Shown here: positions 8,070 through 17,989 of the stretch, in pieces
Numbering within the stretch: position 1 is the stretch's first letter
Layout of the letters: each line of letters opens with the position of its first letter
Assembly: GCA_015059365.1 (NCBI GenBank)
Contig: SVAO01000001.1
Location: 142,153-206,152 of the forward strand
Length of the DNA stretch: 64,000 nt
DNA from: Bacillota bacterium
Lineage (GTDB): Bacteria; Bacillota_I; Bacilli_A; RF39; UBA660
Direction: 5' to 3'
Notes under the pieces: generated by a model
The model's input: only the letters and a program-made list of their open reading frames with translations
Database searches by the model: none
Told to the model about the DNA's origin: nothing
Translations under genes and position numbers: made by a program

Positions 8070-8852
8070 ATGAAAAAAATACTATTTACGGGTGCTAGAA
8101 GCGGTATAGCAGCATCTGTTATTGAAAAATTATTACATGATGAATATTATATTTATGTCACTGTTCATACACTAGAGCAACTTAAGAAAATTAGAAAAAA
8201 ATATGAAAATTTTAATAATGTTGAATGTTTCAAACTAGACGTTAATAGCAAAAATGATAGAGATAAACTTAAAGATTTAGATATTGACATTTTTGTTTCG
8301 AATGCCGCCATAGGATATGGTGGTTCCATAGTTGATACTAGTATATCTAAATTAAAAGATAACTTTGAAACAAATGTTTTTTCAAATTTTGCTATAGTAC
8401 AAATAGTGCTTCAAAACATGCTAAAAAAAGATAATGGAAAAATCATTATGATTTCTTCATTCGCAGGAATTATGCCCCTAAGATTCCTAGGCTTTTATTG
8501 TGCTACTAAAGCTAGTATTATTAAACTAACACAGTGCTTGAGAAAAGAATTAAAACTAGTGACCAAAAATATTCATATTTCACTTATATTGCCCGGAATG
8601 TATCATACTGGGTTTAATCAAATAATGCTTGAAAATAAGTACCCAATATCCAATGATTCTATATTTAAAAATAAAGAAAAAGAAATAAAATTCATAGAAG
8701 AATTATTTTGGGAAACATTTGAATATAAAAAACTTGATTCAATTACAAATAAAATATATAAAGCAATAATTAAACCAAAACCAAAATTCATTTATAGTGC
8801 TCCTTTATTTCAAAAAATAGGGGCAAAATTATATCAAATATTTAAATGGTAA
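8070..8852 (+). CDS. Short-chain dehydrogenase/reductase
   Basis: A 260-residue SDR oxidoreductase. The N-terminal TGARSGIAASV is a slightly diverged glycine-rich cofactor motif, NAA near residue 76 matches the NNAG position, and the catalytic Ser-Tyr-Lys triad is in ISSFAG (about 127-132) and YCATK (about 144-148). The C-terminus is hydrophobic and basic, which may mean membrane association, as in SDRs acting on lipids or retinol-like substrates. Substrate is unknown. Its ribosome site sits in the folD terminator arm, so only read-through transcripts express it unless another promoter exists. Confidence 0.82.
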   Translation: MKKILFTGARSGIAASVIEKLLHDEYYIYVTVHTLEQLKKIRKKYENFNNVECFKLDVNSKNDRDKLKDLDIDIFVSNAAIGYGGSIVDTSISKLKDNFETNVFSNFAIVQIVLQNMLKKDNGKIIMISSFAGIMPLRFLGFYCATKASIIKLTQCLRKELKLVTKNIHISLILPGMYHTGFNQIMLENKYPISNDSIFKNKEKEIKFIEELFWETFEYKKLDSITNKIYKAIIKPKPKFIYSAPLFQKIGAKLYQIFKW

Positions 8853-8916
8853 CAAATTTTAAAAAAAGTATTGTAAAAATATTTTTTTTGTGGTATATTT
8901 ATAGTGCTTTGTTTAT

Positions 8917-8993
8917 GGCGATGTAGCTCAGCTGGCTAGAGCGTCCGGTTCATACCCGGAAGGTCGTGGGTTCGATCCCCTCCGTCGCTACCA
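8917..8993 (+). tRNA. tRNA-Met (CAT), elongator
   Basis: A full cloverleaf with encoded CCA. The anticodon stem TCCGG/CCGGA encloses loop TTCATAC, giving anticodon CAT. The sequence closely follows the Bacillus elongator tRNA-Met, with a G1-U72 first pair. It lacks the C1-A72 mismatch and the three G-C anticodon pairs of initiator tRNA. tRNA-Ile2 (lysidine) also has CAT but is less likely on overall similarity. Confidence 0.93.
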
Positions 8994-9004
8994 TGATGTA
9001 ATTA

Positions 9005-9028
9005 ACTCTTGTTTTTCAAGGGTTTTTT
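9005..9028 (+). terminator. Terminator of tRNA-Met
   Basis: Stem ACTCTTG / CAAGGGT around a T5 loop followed by T's. Confidence 0.75.
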
Positions 9029-9087
9029 GATGCTTTAAAATATTTTGGTCTTGTATGTAGATGGGATACTTATGAAAGATTAAAGAT

Positions 9088-9273
9088 GTGTTGGCAATGC
9101 CAGTAAACATATTTATATATGAGCACTCATCTCGACCGGGCATCATCATTTCTATAAGAATTAAAAGGGACAAACGAAAAATTGTCTTTTTTATTATATC
9201 AAATTTACCTAATACCCAATCTATTGATAAAGATTCTAAATTTTGTAAACAATGTGGAAAGAAAACTGCATAA
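9088..9273 (+). pseudogene. Possible remnant of a zinc-ribbon protein gene
   Basis: A 61-codon frame whose last 12 residues (SKFCKQCGKKTA) look like half of a zinc-ribbon, while the N-terminal part shows nothing recognisable and has no good ribosome site. A proper terminator (9263-9287) overlaps its stop codon, as for real genes in this genome. The best reading is the decayed 3' end of a former gene. It could also be a short real gene. Apart from this, 9029-9407 holds nothing I recognise. Confidence 0.3.
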
Positions 9274-9287
9274 ATTGCAGTTTTTTT
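9263..9287 (+). terminator. Terminator overlapping a stop codon
   Basis: Stem AAACTGCA / TGCAGTTT with the TAA stop in the loop and a T7 run. Confidence 0.75.
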
Positions 9288-9407
9288 AATTGTTTTACAT
9301 AAAAAAACAAAAAATTATCATAAATAGATGTTATAATTTAACTATTGAATATTTGACTATATTGTTAAATATTATTATAATTGAGAACAGATTGTAAAGG
9401 AGAAAAT

Positions 9408-11717
9408 ATGCTGGAAATAAAAAATATCAAAAAAAGTTACAAAACTGGTGATTTTATTCAAGATGCTTTAAAAGGTGTTAGTTTAAAATTTAGGAAATGC
9501 GAATTTGTTAGTATTTTAGGTCCTAGTGGCAGTGGGAAAACAACACTACTTAATATTATTGGGGGATTAGATCGTTATACATCAGGGGATTTAATTATCA
9601 ATAATAAATCAACTAAAAAATTTAAGGATAACGATTGGGATGCATATCGCAATAATTCTGTTGGTTTTATTTTTCAAAGTTATAATTTAATTGGCCATAT
9701 TTCAGTTTTAGCGAATGTTGAGATGGCTTTAACTCTTAGTGGAGTATCTAGTAAACGTCGTCATAAAATGGCAAAAGAAGCTTTGGAAAGAGTAGGTTTA
9801 ATTGAACACATCCATAAAAGACCAAATCAATTATCAGGTGGACAGATGCAAAGGGTTGCGATTGCTCGTGCTTTGGTAAATAATCCAGATATTATTTTGG
9901 CGGATGAACCAACTGGGGCTCTAGATTCTAAAACAAGTATTCAAATAATGGATTTAATTAAAGAAATTTCTCATGATAAATTAGTTATTATGGTAACACA
10001 TAATCCAGAACTTGCTAATGAATATGCATCAAGAATAATTGAGTTAAAGGATGGAGAGTTAATTAGTGATAGCAATCCGATTAACGAAAGTGAAAAAGAA
10101 AAAGGAAGTTATAATTTAAAAAAGACAGCTATGAGCTATTTAACGGCATTGAAATTATCTTTTAATAATATAAAGACTAAAAAAGGAAGAACTCTTTTAA
10201 CAGCTTTTGCAAGTAGCATTGGTATTATAGGAATTGCTTTAATACTTTCTTTATCTAATGGATTCAATATCCAAATTGAAAAATTCCAATCTGATGCTCT
10301 TTCGTCATTACCAATAATGATAACAGAGCAATCAATGAACTTAGATGAAGAGACTATGCAAAAGATGGAATCTAATATTACTGGAAAAGAATACAAAAAC
10401 TATCCAGATGTTGATTATGTTTATGTCCAAGAAATAATGGATGAAACTGTAACACATACGAATCAATTAACTGATGAATTTATAGATTATATTGAAAAAA
10501 TAAATCCAAATTCGGTTTCAGGTATATCATATACACGAGCAACAGCCTTAAATATGTTAGTAAAAAATAATGATAAATATACAATTTTTAATCAGTCATT
10601 TTTTACTTCAATTCCTAAATCATTAGACGAAAGTCAAAATGGTGTTTTAGAAGATAATTATGATATATTAGAAGGGACACTTCCTAAAAGCAAAGAGGAT
10701 ATTGTATTAATTATTGACTCTAGAAATAGAGTAAATGCTATGATTTTACAAGCTTTAGGTTATGACATTACTAAAGAAACTATTAATTTTAGTGAGTTAA
10801 TAGGGAAAGAAATTAAAGTAATATTAAATGATCAATTTTATCAGAAAATTGGCCATGGATATACTTATAACTTAGACTTTGCATCACTTTATAACAATGA
10901 TAAGGCAATAACTCTAAAAATAACAGGTATTTTAAGAGGAAAAGAGGATAAAAAACTAGTTGCTGCAAGTTCTGGTCTTGCACATACTGAAAGTCTTGTT
11001 GAATATGTTGTAGAACAAAATTCCAAATCTAAAATTGTTTTAGATCAAATGGAAGCTGACTTTAACATATTAACTGGTCAAAGTTTTGATTTGGATAGTG
11101 AAGATGGTATCAAGGAAAAAGAAACAATTTTATCATATTTAGGTAGTGATAGTGTACCAGTAATGATTTCTATTTATCCAAGAAATTTTGATGCGAAAGA
11201 TGAGATAATTGAATATTTAGATAAATATAACGATAATAAGAAAGATGATGATAAAATCATATACACTGATATGGCTAATTTAATATCGAGTTTATCCGGA
11301 AGCATTATGGATGCTATAACAATAGTGTTAATTGCTTTTTCTGCTATATCACTAGTTGTATCAGTTATAATGATTGGAATTATTACTTATATTTCAGTAC
11401 TAGAACGTACAAAAGAAATTGGTGTATTAAGAGCACTCGGAGCACGTAAAAAAGATATCACTCGTGTATTTAATGCAGAAACCTTTATTATTGGTTTAAC
11501 TTCAGGGTTAATTGGAATTTTAATCGCAAGAATTCTAGTAATTCCAACAAATATTATTATTGAAAATTTAACTGAACTCCCAGATGTTGCTAAATTAAAT
11601 CCATTACACGCTCTAATATTAATTATTATTAGTGTAACCTTAACTATAATAGGAGGATCTATTCCTGCTAAAGTGGCATCTAAAAAAGATCCTGTTATAG
11701 CACTTAGAACAGAGTAA
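9408..11717 (+). CDS. ABC transporter, ATPase fused to FtsX/MacB-type permease
   Basis: A 769-residue fusion. Residues 1-230 are a LolD/MacB-type ATPase with Walker [11 protein letters not shown]-loop FQSYNL, signature LSGGQ and Walker [11 protein letters not shown]. The rest is a permease: one membrane helix near residue 250, a large extracytoplasmic domain of about 370 residues, and three C-terminal helices of the FtsX family. Such proteins do mechanotransmission or export of peptides, antimicrobials or lipoproteins. I start at ATG 9408 behind AAAGGAG; an upstream TTG at 9381 would add nine residues without a ribosome site. No substrate gene lies nearby. Confidence 0.88.
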   Translation: MLEIKNIKKSYKTGDFIQDALKGVSLKFRKCEFVSILGPSGSGKTTLLNIIGGLDRYTSGDLIINNKSTKKFKDNDWDAYRNNSVGFIFQSYNLIGHISVLANVEMALTLSGVSSKRRHKMAKEALERVGLIEHIHKRPNQLSGGQMQRVAIARALVNNPDIILADEPTGALDSKTSIQIMDLIKEISHDKLVIMVTHNPELANEYASRIIELKDGELISDSNPINESEKEKGSYNLKKTAMSYLTALKLSFNNIKTKKGRTLLTAFASSIGIIGIALILSLSNGFNIQIEKFQSDALSSLPIMITEQSMNLDEETMQKMESNITGKEYKNYPDVDYVYVQEIMDETVTHTNQLTDEFIDYIEKINPNSVSGISYTRATALNMLVKNNDKYTIFNQSFFTSIPKSLDESQNGVLEDNYDILEGTLPKSKEDIVLIIDSRNRVNAMILQALGYDITKETINFSELIGKEIKVILNDQFYQKIGHGYTYNLDFASLYNNDKAITLKITGILRGKEDKKLVAASSGLAHTESLVEYVVEQNSKSKIVLDQMEADFNILTGQSFDLDSEDGIKEKETILSYLGSDSVPVMISIYPRNFDAKDEIIEYLDKYNDNKKDDDKIIYTDMANLISSLSGSIMDAITIVLIAFSAISLVVSVIMIGIITYISVLERTKEIGVLRALGARKKDITRVFNAETFIIGLTSGLIGILIARILVIPTNIIIENLTELPDVAKLNPLHALILIIISVTLTIIGGSIPAKVASKKDPVIALRTE

Positions 11718-11736
11718 ATTTTACTCTTTTTCTTTT
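11711..11736 (+). terminator. Terminator after the ABC fusion
   Basis: Stem AGAGTAA / TTACTCT overlapping the stop codon, with a T-rich tail. Confidence 0.65.
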
Positions 11737-11774
11737 ATAATAAATGTGCTAAAATAATCACGAAGAGGTGAGGT

Positions 11775-12389
11775 ATGAAGGTTAATTATCAATTAAAATT
11801 AGAAGAAATTATAAATAAAGAAAAAGGCAATATTCCTAAATTATTATTGCACACTTGTTGTGCTCCTTGCAGTAGTTACGTATTAGAATACCTAAGTAAT
11901 TATTTTGAAATCACAATTCTTTATTATAATCCAAACATTTCACCCGAAGAAGAATATTATAAAAGATTAAACGAGCAAAAGAGGTTAATAAATGAATTAA
12001 AACTAACCAATCCTGTTTATTTATTAGAATGTAATTATGATAATAACAAGTTTGAAGAATTATCCCAAGGACTAGAAGAAGAACCTGAAAGAGGGGCCCG
12101 TTGTTTAAAATGTTATCGCCTACGCTTAGAAGAAACCGCAAGAATTGCTAAGTTAAATGATTTTGATTATTTTGGAACATCATTAAGTGTTAGTCCATAC
12201 AAAAGTAGTGATGTTTTAAATAAAATAGGAGAAGAACTATCTGATATATATGGTATTTCTTATTTATATTCGGATTTCAAAAAAAAGGAAGGATATAAAC
12301 GCTCTATTGAATTATCTAAAATCTATAACTTATATCGTCAAGACTATTGTGGGTGCAAATATTCAAAGAAAAAAGATATCACTGATTGA
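11775..12389 (+). CDS. queH: Epoxyqueuosine reductase QueH
   Basis: A 204-residue QueH (formerly DUF208), the non-cobalamin enzyme for the last step of queuosine tRNA modification. The CCAPC motif near residues 30-34 and the later CLKCYRLR and DYCGCKYS motifs supply the conserved cysteines for the FeS cluster and redox pair. Length is typical. GAGGTGAGGT precedes the ATG. It stands alone and faces def. No other queuosine gene is in the window, so the cell may salvage queuine. Confidence 0.92.
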   Translation: MKVNYQLKLEEIINKEKGNIPKLLLHTCCAPCSSYVLEYLSNYFEITILYYNPNISPEEEYYKRLNEQKRLINELKLTNPVYLLECNYDNNKFEELSQGLEEEPERGARCLKCYRLRLEETARIAKLNDFDYFGTSLSVSPYKSSDVLNKIGEELSDIYGISYLYSDFKKKEGYKRSIELSKIYNLYRQDYCGCKYSKKKDITD

Positions 12390-12397
12390 TATCTTTT
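12371..12397. terminator. Bidirectional terminator between queH and def
   Basis: Near-perfect inverted repeat AAAAGATATC / GATATCTTTT covering both convergent stops. Confidence 0.8.
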
Positions 12398-12944
12398 AAA
12401 TTAATCTAATTTCATCTTCTCCGTAAAAAGGTTTGTTTTTGTTAATATGATCAAAGAATAAAATTCCGTTTAAGTGGTCTATTTCATGTTGGAAGGCAAT
12501 AGAAAGTTCTTCTCTAGCACGAATTCTAATTTTGTTTCCGTCTTCATCATATCCTTCAATAGTAACACGGGCAAATCTAGGTACGTGGCCATCAACATCT
12601 CTATTAACACTCAAACATCCTTCACCAGCTTCTGCAGCAATAATCTCTTCAGAGTGACTAACGATTGTAGGGTTTATAACTACATAGTTATCAAATGTAT
12701 TTTCTGCAATTTCGTGTACAATTACTATAATTCTTTTATTAATACCTAACTGAGGAAATGCAAGTCCCATTCCAGGTCTTAAATCATATTTTTTTTCATA
12801 TTCTTCTATTTGACTATATGTTAAGTGATCAATCATTTGTTGGATTAATTTTTTTTCATCATTAGAAAGTGGGAAAGTTGCTTCTTCACTAGTTTTTCTT
12901 AAAACAGGATTTTTTTCATCAACTATATCTAATTTTTTAAACAT
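12396..12944 (-). CDS. def: Peptide deformylase
   Basis: A 182-residue type II (Gram-positive) deformylase that removes the formyl group from nascent N-termini. Motif 2 GEGCLSV and motif 3 QHEIDHLNG carry the Cys and two His metal ligands and the catalytic Glu. Motif 1 reads GMGLAFPQ where most family members have GxGLAAPQ; the glutamine is kept but one small residue is replaced by Phe. Length is normal. Confidence 0.94.
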   Translation of the reverse strand: MFKKLDIVDEKNPVLRKTSEEATFPLSNDEKKLIQQMIDHLTYSQIEEYEKKYDLRPGMGLAFPQLGINKRIIVIVHEIAENTFDNYVVINPTIVSHSEEIIAAEAGEGCLSVNRDVDGHVPRFARVTIEGYDEDGNKIRIRAREELSIAFQHEIDHLNGILFFDHINKNKPFYGEDEIRLI

Positions 12945-13004
12945 AACATCAACTCCGTATAACTATTTTACCACAAAACAGAAAAAAAGGAAGCAAAAAC
13001 TTCC

Positions 13005-13190
13005 TTATCTATTGTTTGGACATTGATTAAAAGCACGAGAACCTATTACAATTACTAAAAGTATAAATAATACTAAGATAATAGCTGCTCCATATCCACT
13101 ACCATAGCCGTATCCTCCGCCACAACCATAGTTTTGTTGTCCACAACCGCAACCGCTACCATATCCTTGGTATCCGCCATAATAATACAT
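13005..13190 (-). CDS. YjcZ-like small glycine/tyrosine-rich membrane protein
   Basis: A 61-residue protein. The first 34 residues are rich in Gly and Tyr with four Cys, followed by one hydrophobic helix of about 17 residues and a short tail. The run GYGAAIILVLFILLVIVIG matches the tiny-TM YjcZ/sporulation family of Bacilli, whose members are small spore-associated membrane proteins. An AGGAGG-type site precedes the ATG. A spore role is inferred from family and from the other sporulation genes here. Confidence 0.65.
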   Translation of the reverse strand: MYYYGGYQGYGSGCGCGQQNYGCGGGYGYGSGYGAAIILVLFILLVIVIGSRAFNQCPNNR

Positions 13191-13326
13191 AATATACCTC
13201 CTTTTCTTCTAATATAGTTTATTAAATTATGATAATTTTGCTTATATATATGACCTATTTTTTTAATAAATTATCTATTCAAAAATTATTAATAATGTGT
13301 TATTATATTGTATAGTAGGTGGGACG

Positions 13327-14499
13327 ATGAAGGATTTAGTAAAACATGTAAGAAAAACTTATAGAGATATGGATAAGGCACTATTATGGTCTACAGTAGC
13401 GATGTTTATTTTTGGTTTACTTAGCATCGTATCTGCTTCGAGTCGTGAAGCTGTAGTTCGTTATGGTTCTACCTTATATCATTATTTTTTTCGTCAATTA
13501 ATGATGATAGGAGCAGGATTTGTTTTATCTTTCTTTATTATTAATATAAGTACTAAAAAATATAAACCTTATGCCTTGATTGGCTTTATTGTAATAAATC
13601 TATTATTACTATATTTATGGATTTATGGAGCTGCCCATAAGGGTGCACAAAACTGGCTATATATTCCAGGATTTGGTTCATTTCAACCAAGTGAATTTGC
13701 TAAACCGGTTATTATTGTTTGTCTTTCATTATTGTTTGATCAATTTTATAAAAAGTTAAGAGATACTAAAATTAAGCATTGGGATATGATTGGAATGATT
13801 TTAGTTGTTGGACTTTTTTCAGCGGCTATTATATTTTTAGAAAAAGATTTGGGTACAATGATGATTATTGTTGCGATATTTGGAGTTATGTTTCTAGCGA
13901 GCCCAATCTTAAAAATTGAAAAGATTAAAACTATCGGCATGCTGGTAATAGTTGCTTCAGTAGCAATGTTGGGAATGTATGCAATAAAGGGATATATATT
14001 AACTGATGCTCAATTAGCTCGTTTTAATTTTTTCAATCCTTGTACCAGATATGAAACTGGAGGATATCAAGTTTGTAATGGTTTTATAGCTTTAAACGAT
14101 GGCGGTTTATTTGGACTTGGAATAGGTAAAAGTAAACAAAAATATTCATACATATCAGAGCCTCATACAGATTCAATATTCGCCATAATAGGTGAGGAAT
14201 TAGGCTTTTTTAGAAGTTCTCTTGTATTTATTGCCTATATATTTATTTTATATCGTATTTTAAAATTATCAGCAAAGGCTAATACGATTCGTGGAAAATA
14301 CATTTGTTTAGGGGTTTCTGTTTACTTATTTATGCATATATTTCTTAATTTAGGAGGAATTTTGGGGATTATTCCTTTAACTGGAGTCCCTCTTCCATTT
14401 TTAAGCTATGGAGGATCATTTACAATTTCGTTTATAGTTGCTCTTACATTAGTTCAAAGAGTAGCAATAGAAACAAATCGTCAAAAAATAACTGTTTAA
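13327..14499 (+). CDS. ftsW: FtsW/RodA/SpoVE (SEDS) glycosyltransferase
   Basis: A 390-residue polytopic membrane protein with about ten hydrophobic segments. SEDS proteins polymerise lipid II into glycan. FQPSEFAKP and the C-terminal GVPLPFLSYGGS motif are diagnostic. I start at ATG 13327 behind TAGGTGG; an in-frame ATG at 13297 has no site. FtsW, RodA and the spore protein SpoVE cannot be told apart by eye. There is no partner penicillin-binding protein next to it. Confidence 0.9.
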   Translation: MKDLVKHVRKTYRDMDKALLWSTVAMFIFGLLSIVSASSREAVVRYGSTLYHYFFRQLMMIGAGFVLSFFIINISTKKYKPYALIGFIVINLLLLYLWIYGAAHKGAQNWLYIPGFGSFQPSEFAKPVIIVCLSLLFDQFYKKLRDTKIKHWDMIGMILVVGLFSAAIIFLEKDLGTMMIIVAIFGVMFLASPILKIEKIKTIGMLVIVASVAMLGMYAIKGYILTDAQLARFNFFNPCTRYETGGYQVCNGFIALNDGGLFGLGIGKSKQKYSYISEPHTDSIFAIIGEELGFFRSSLVFIAYIFILYRILKLSAKANTIRGKYICLGVSVYLFMHIFLNLGGILGIIPLTGVPLPFLSYGGSFTISFIVALTLVQRVAIETNRQKITV

Positions 14500-14513
14500 C
14501 CAGTTGTTTTTTT
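14490..14513 (+). terminator. Terminator after ftsW
   Basis: Stem AACTG / CAGTT with the stop in the loop and T7. A TATAAT just downstream may serve mutS. Confidence 0.65.
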
Positions 14514-14540
14514 GTGTTATAATAACTGATAGGTGGTAGT

Positions 14541-17090
14541 ATGAAAATTAATGATGTAAATATGGAAAAAGTAACTCCAATGATGCGTCAGTATATTGAA
14601 ATAAAAAAGCAAAATATGGATGTCATTATTTTCTTTCGTTTGGGTGATTTCTATGAAATGTTTTTTGATGATGCAATACAAGTTTCTAGAGAATTAGAAT
14701 TAACCTTAACAGGTAAAAATGCAGGACTAGAAGAAAGAATCCCGATGTGTGGAGTACCACATCATGCGGCTAATATATATATAGATAAATTAGTTGAAAA
14801 AGGTTATAAAATAGGAATATGTGAACAATTAGAGGATCCTAAAGGTGTTACTAAGGGAATAGTAAAACGAGATATAGTTCAAATTATAAGTAAAGGAACT
14901 TTGATTGATGCAGATACCTTAAATGAAAAAGAAAATAATTATATTGGTAGTGTTGTAGATTTTGAACATGCTTATGGATTGTGTTTTTCAGATATTTCTA
15001 CTGGAGTAATATACGTAGAGTTAATTGAACATAATATTACAAAGATTGTAAGTGAAGTTGTAAGTACTGGGATTAAGGAAATTATTACTACAGACAAGTT
15101 AGACCCTTCAATTGCTTCTTTATTTAGAAATCAATTTAAAATTAATGTTAATATTGATAACAATATCGATGATATTTTAGAATATAAATATATATATGAT
15201 GAATTAGATGATATTAGATATATAACTACAATCAAGCATTTACTTTCGTATATAACTAATACTCAAAAAAGAAATTTATCGCATATGCAGAAAGCAATAG
15301 TTCGACAAGTTAATCAGTCCTTAAAGATGGATATGCATACTAAAAGGAATTTAGAATTAACTGAAACTTTGAGATTAAAACAACGTAATTATTCTCTTAT
15401 TTGGCTTTTAGATAAGACAAAAACTGCTATGGGGTCTCGTATGCTTAAGTACTATATAGAAAACCCTCTTATTGAAAAAAATAAAATTGAAAAAAGATAT
15501 AACTGTGTAGAAACACTATTAAAAGAATTTATTTTAAAAAGTGATTTACAAAATTATTTATTTCAGGTCTATGATTTAGAGCGTTTGAGTGGCCGAGTTG
15601 CTTTCGGGAATGCTAATGCAAGAGATTTGCTACAGTTAAAAAATTCAATTCAAGTATTACCAAACATTAAAGAAATATTGAAAAAACTAAACTTTGATTA
15701 TTGTCTAGAAACTCTACCCGAATTATATAATCTATTAGAAAGTAGTATACATGAAAACCCGCCATTATCTATCAAAGAAGGATATTTAATTAAGGAAGGA
15801 TTTAATAGCGAATTAGATGAATTAAAAGATTTGCGTAAAGGTGGAAAAGATTTTGTTGCTCGTTTTGAAGCTGAGGAAAGAGAAAGAACAGGCATTAAAA
15901 ATCTTAAAGTTGGATATAACAGAGTTTTTGGATACTATATTGAAATTAGTAAGGGTAATGTAAATTTAATTAAAGAAGAATATGGATATGAACGAAGACA
16001 AACACTTTCTAATTGTGAACGTTTTATTAGTCCAATTTTAAAAGAAAAAGAAGCATTAATTTTAAATGCTGAAGAAAGAATTATCGAATTAGAATATAAT
16101 ATATTTATTTCTATTCGTGATAAAGTAAAAGAATTTATTCCAAAATTACAGGATATCGCTAAAATTATAAGTGAAATTGACGTATTACAATCGTTTGCAA
16201 CAGTAACTGAAGAAAATAATTATATTAGACCAATTTTGACAACAGACCATTCTCTTGAAATAGTAGAAGGAAGACATCCAGTGGTTGAAAAAGTTCTTAA
16301 CGAAGGAGTTTATGTTCCAAATGATGTATTGTTTACAAAAGATACTAATATATTATTAATAACAGGCCCAAATATGGCTGGGAAATCAACTTATATGAGA
16401 CAATTAGCTATAACAGTAATTATGGCTCAAATAGGATGTTTTGTGCCGGCATTAAGTGCTAAATTACCTGTTTTTGATGCTATCTTTACCCGAATTGGTG
16501 CAAGTGATGATTTGGTAAGTGGAGAATCTACTTTTATGGTTGAAATGACAGAAGCCAATTATGCAATAGAAAATGCAACTGAAAACAGTCTGATTTTATT
16601 TGATGAATTAGGACGTGGAACAGCAACATTTGATGGTATGGCACTTGCTCAAGCAATAATTGAATACATTCATGATAAAATTGGAGCTAAGACATTATTT
16701 TCAACTCATTATCATGAACTTACTGACTTAGAGAATAATTTGGCCCATTTAAAAAACATTCATGTAAGTGCTCATGAAGAAGATGGAAATATTACATTTT
16801 TGCACAAAATAAAAGAGGGTAGTGTAGATAAAAGCTATGGTATACACGTTGCAAAACTTGCAAATTTACCAGATGAACTTATAAAACGTGCAGGAAACAT
16901 ATTAAAAGTTTATGAATCAACTGAGAAAAAAAGAGATATTAAAGTACAAGAGTCTCTCCCCTTAGATGAAATATTAGAAATCAAGGAATCTAAAGTTGAA
17001 CAACAATTAAAAAATATTGATCCGCTAAATGTTACTCCATTGGAGGCATTAAACATTTTATATAAATTAAAAGAAGAAATAAAAAAATAA
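14541..17090 (+). CDS. mutS: DNA mismatch repair protein MutS
   Basis: An 849-residue MutS1. The N-terminal mismatch-reading motif FFRLGDFYEMF contains the Phe-x-Glu that stacks on the mispair. The C-terminal ATPase has Walker A GPNMAGKST and Walker B LILFDELGRGT. Length is normal. GATAGGTGGT precedes the ATG. mutL does not follow, unlike in many Bacilli; the next gene is a small membrane protein. Confidence 0.97.
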   Translation: MKINDVNMEKVTPMMRQYIEIKKQNMDVIIFFRLGDFYEMFFDDAIQVSRELELTLTGKNAGLEERIPMCGVPHHAANIYIDKLVEKGYKIGICEQLEDPKGVTKGIVKRDIVQIISKGTLIDADTLNEKENNYIGSVVDFEHAYGLCFSDISTGVIYVELIEHNITKIVSEVVSTGIKEIITTDKLDPSIASLFRNQFKINVNIDNNIDDILEYKYIYDELDDIRYITTIKHLLSYITNTQKRNLSHMQKAIVRQVNQSLKMDMHTKRNLELTETLRLKQRNYSLIWLLDKTKTAMGSRMLKYYIENPLIEKNKIEKRYNCVETLLKEFILKSDLQNYLFQVYDLERLSGRVAFGNANARDLLQLKNSIQVLPNIKEILKKLNFDYCLETLPELYNLLESSIHENPPLSIKEGYLIKEGFNSELDELKDLRKGGKDFVARFEAEERERTGIKNLKVGYNRVFGYYIEISKGNVNLIKEEYGYERRQTLSNCERFISPILKEKEALILNAEERIIELEYNIFISIRDKVKEFIPKLQDIAKIISEIDVLQSFATVTEENNYIRPILTTDHSLEIVEGRHPVVEKVLNEGVYVPNDVLFTKDTNILLITGPNMAGKSTYMRQLAITVIMAQIGCFVPALSAKLPVFDAIFTRIGASDDLVSGESTFMVEMTEANYAIENATENSLILFDELGRGTATFDGMALAQAIIEYIHDKIGAKTLFSTHYHELTDLENNLAHLKNIHVSAHEEDGNITFLHKIKEGSVDKSYGIHVAKLANLPDELIKRAGNILKVYESTEKKRDIKVQESLPLDEILEIKESKVEQQLKNIDPLNVTPLEALNILYKLKEEIKK

Positions 17091-17103
17091 ATAAGGAGGA
17101 TAT

Positions 17104-17493
17104 ATGAAAATATTAAAAAGAGAAAATTGGTGGGTTTGGTTATTATTGACTTTGTTTTCACAAGGAAGCAGTGTATTTGTTTTAGGAGCATTATTAGATG
17201 TATATAAAAAGGATGCTTGGTATGCCAATTGGAAATACTGGGTTATTGGGGCTATATGTTTCCTTTTCCCAGCAGCAATTATGACAACAGTATTTACTGT
17301 CCAAATATTATGTCTTACTGCAGCTAGATTAGAAGTTCCGGGAAAGGAATTATACTTAAGTCCATATATATGGATAATTGCAGCAATCATACCAGTTTTA
17401 GGATGGGCATGTATTGTTGCAGGGCTACTATATCTAGAAATATACATTTTAGTTGCATTATATAAAGGCAACGCTGAAAAATATATAGTGTAA
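17104..17493 (+). CDS. Small integral membrane protein of unknown function
   Basis: A 129-residue protein with three or four hydrophobic segments (about residues 10-30, 40-70, 83-105 and possibly 103-122) and short polar loops. No known domain was recognised. AAGGAGG lies ahead of the ATG and it begins 13 nt after mutS, so it is probably co-transcribed. A terminator follows. Confidence 0.7.
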   Translation: MKILKRENWWVWLLLTLFSQGSSVFVLGALLDVYKKDAWYANWKYWVIGAICFLFPAAIMTTVFTVQILCLTAARLEVPGKELYLSPYIWIIAAIIPVLGWACIVAGLLYLEIYILVALYKGNAEKYIV

Positions 17494-17519
17494 TCAAATT
17501 CTAATATTTAATTGTCATG

Positions 17520-17553
17520 AACTATAAATTAGTCTTTAATTTATAGTTTTTTT
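17520..17553 (+). terminator. Terminator after the mutS operon
   Basis: A 12-bp stem AACTATAAATTA / TAATTTATAGTT and a T run. Confidence 0.85.
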
Positions 17554-17580
17554 ATGATAAAATTAATATAGGTGATTTTG

Positions 17581-17988
17581 ATGGAACAAATGAATAGAAG
17601 TGAATTACGAAAAAAGATAATGACAATACTATATCAAATCAATGTTTATGACAAAAACAAAATAGAATATAATGTTGAAGATATTATAAAAGAAGTATGT
17701 GAAATAGATAATGAATTTGTTAAAGACATCGTTTATGGTGTAATTACATACAAAAAAGAAATAGACAAGTTAGCTAATACTCATTTAAATGATTGGACAA
17801 TAGACCGTTTAGGTAATACCGATCAATCAATCTTGCGTATGGGAGTATATGAATTAGTTTATACAGATACTCCAGAAGTAGTAGCTATCAACGAGGCAAT
17901 AGAACTTGCGAAATTGTATAGTGATGACGATGTACGTAAAATGATTAACGGGGTAATGGATAAAATATATCATAGTAAGAAGGATTAG
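17581..17988 (+). CDS. nusB: Transcription antitermination protein NusB
   Basis: A 135-residue all-helical RNA-binding protein that with NusE (S10) binds boxA of rRNA leaders and prevents early termination. The C-terminal RMGVYEL and EVVAINEAIELAKLYS motifs are typical. I start at ATG 17581 behind GGTGA; the upstream GTG lies inside that site. It starts the nusB-xseA-xseB run seen in many Firmicutes. Confidence 0.93.
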   Translation: MEQMNRSELRKKIMTILYQINVYDKNKIEYNVEDIIKEVCEIDNEFVKDIVYGVITYKKEIDKLANTHLNDWTIDRLGNTDQSILRMGVYELVYTDTPEVVAINEAIELAKLYSDDDVRKMINGVMDKIYHSKKD

Positions 17989-17989
17989 T

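Noticed and set aside
8988..9173. 61-codon minus-strand frame after tRNA-Met
   Set aside because: It covers the tRNA terminator and has no ribosome site or recognisable sequence.
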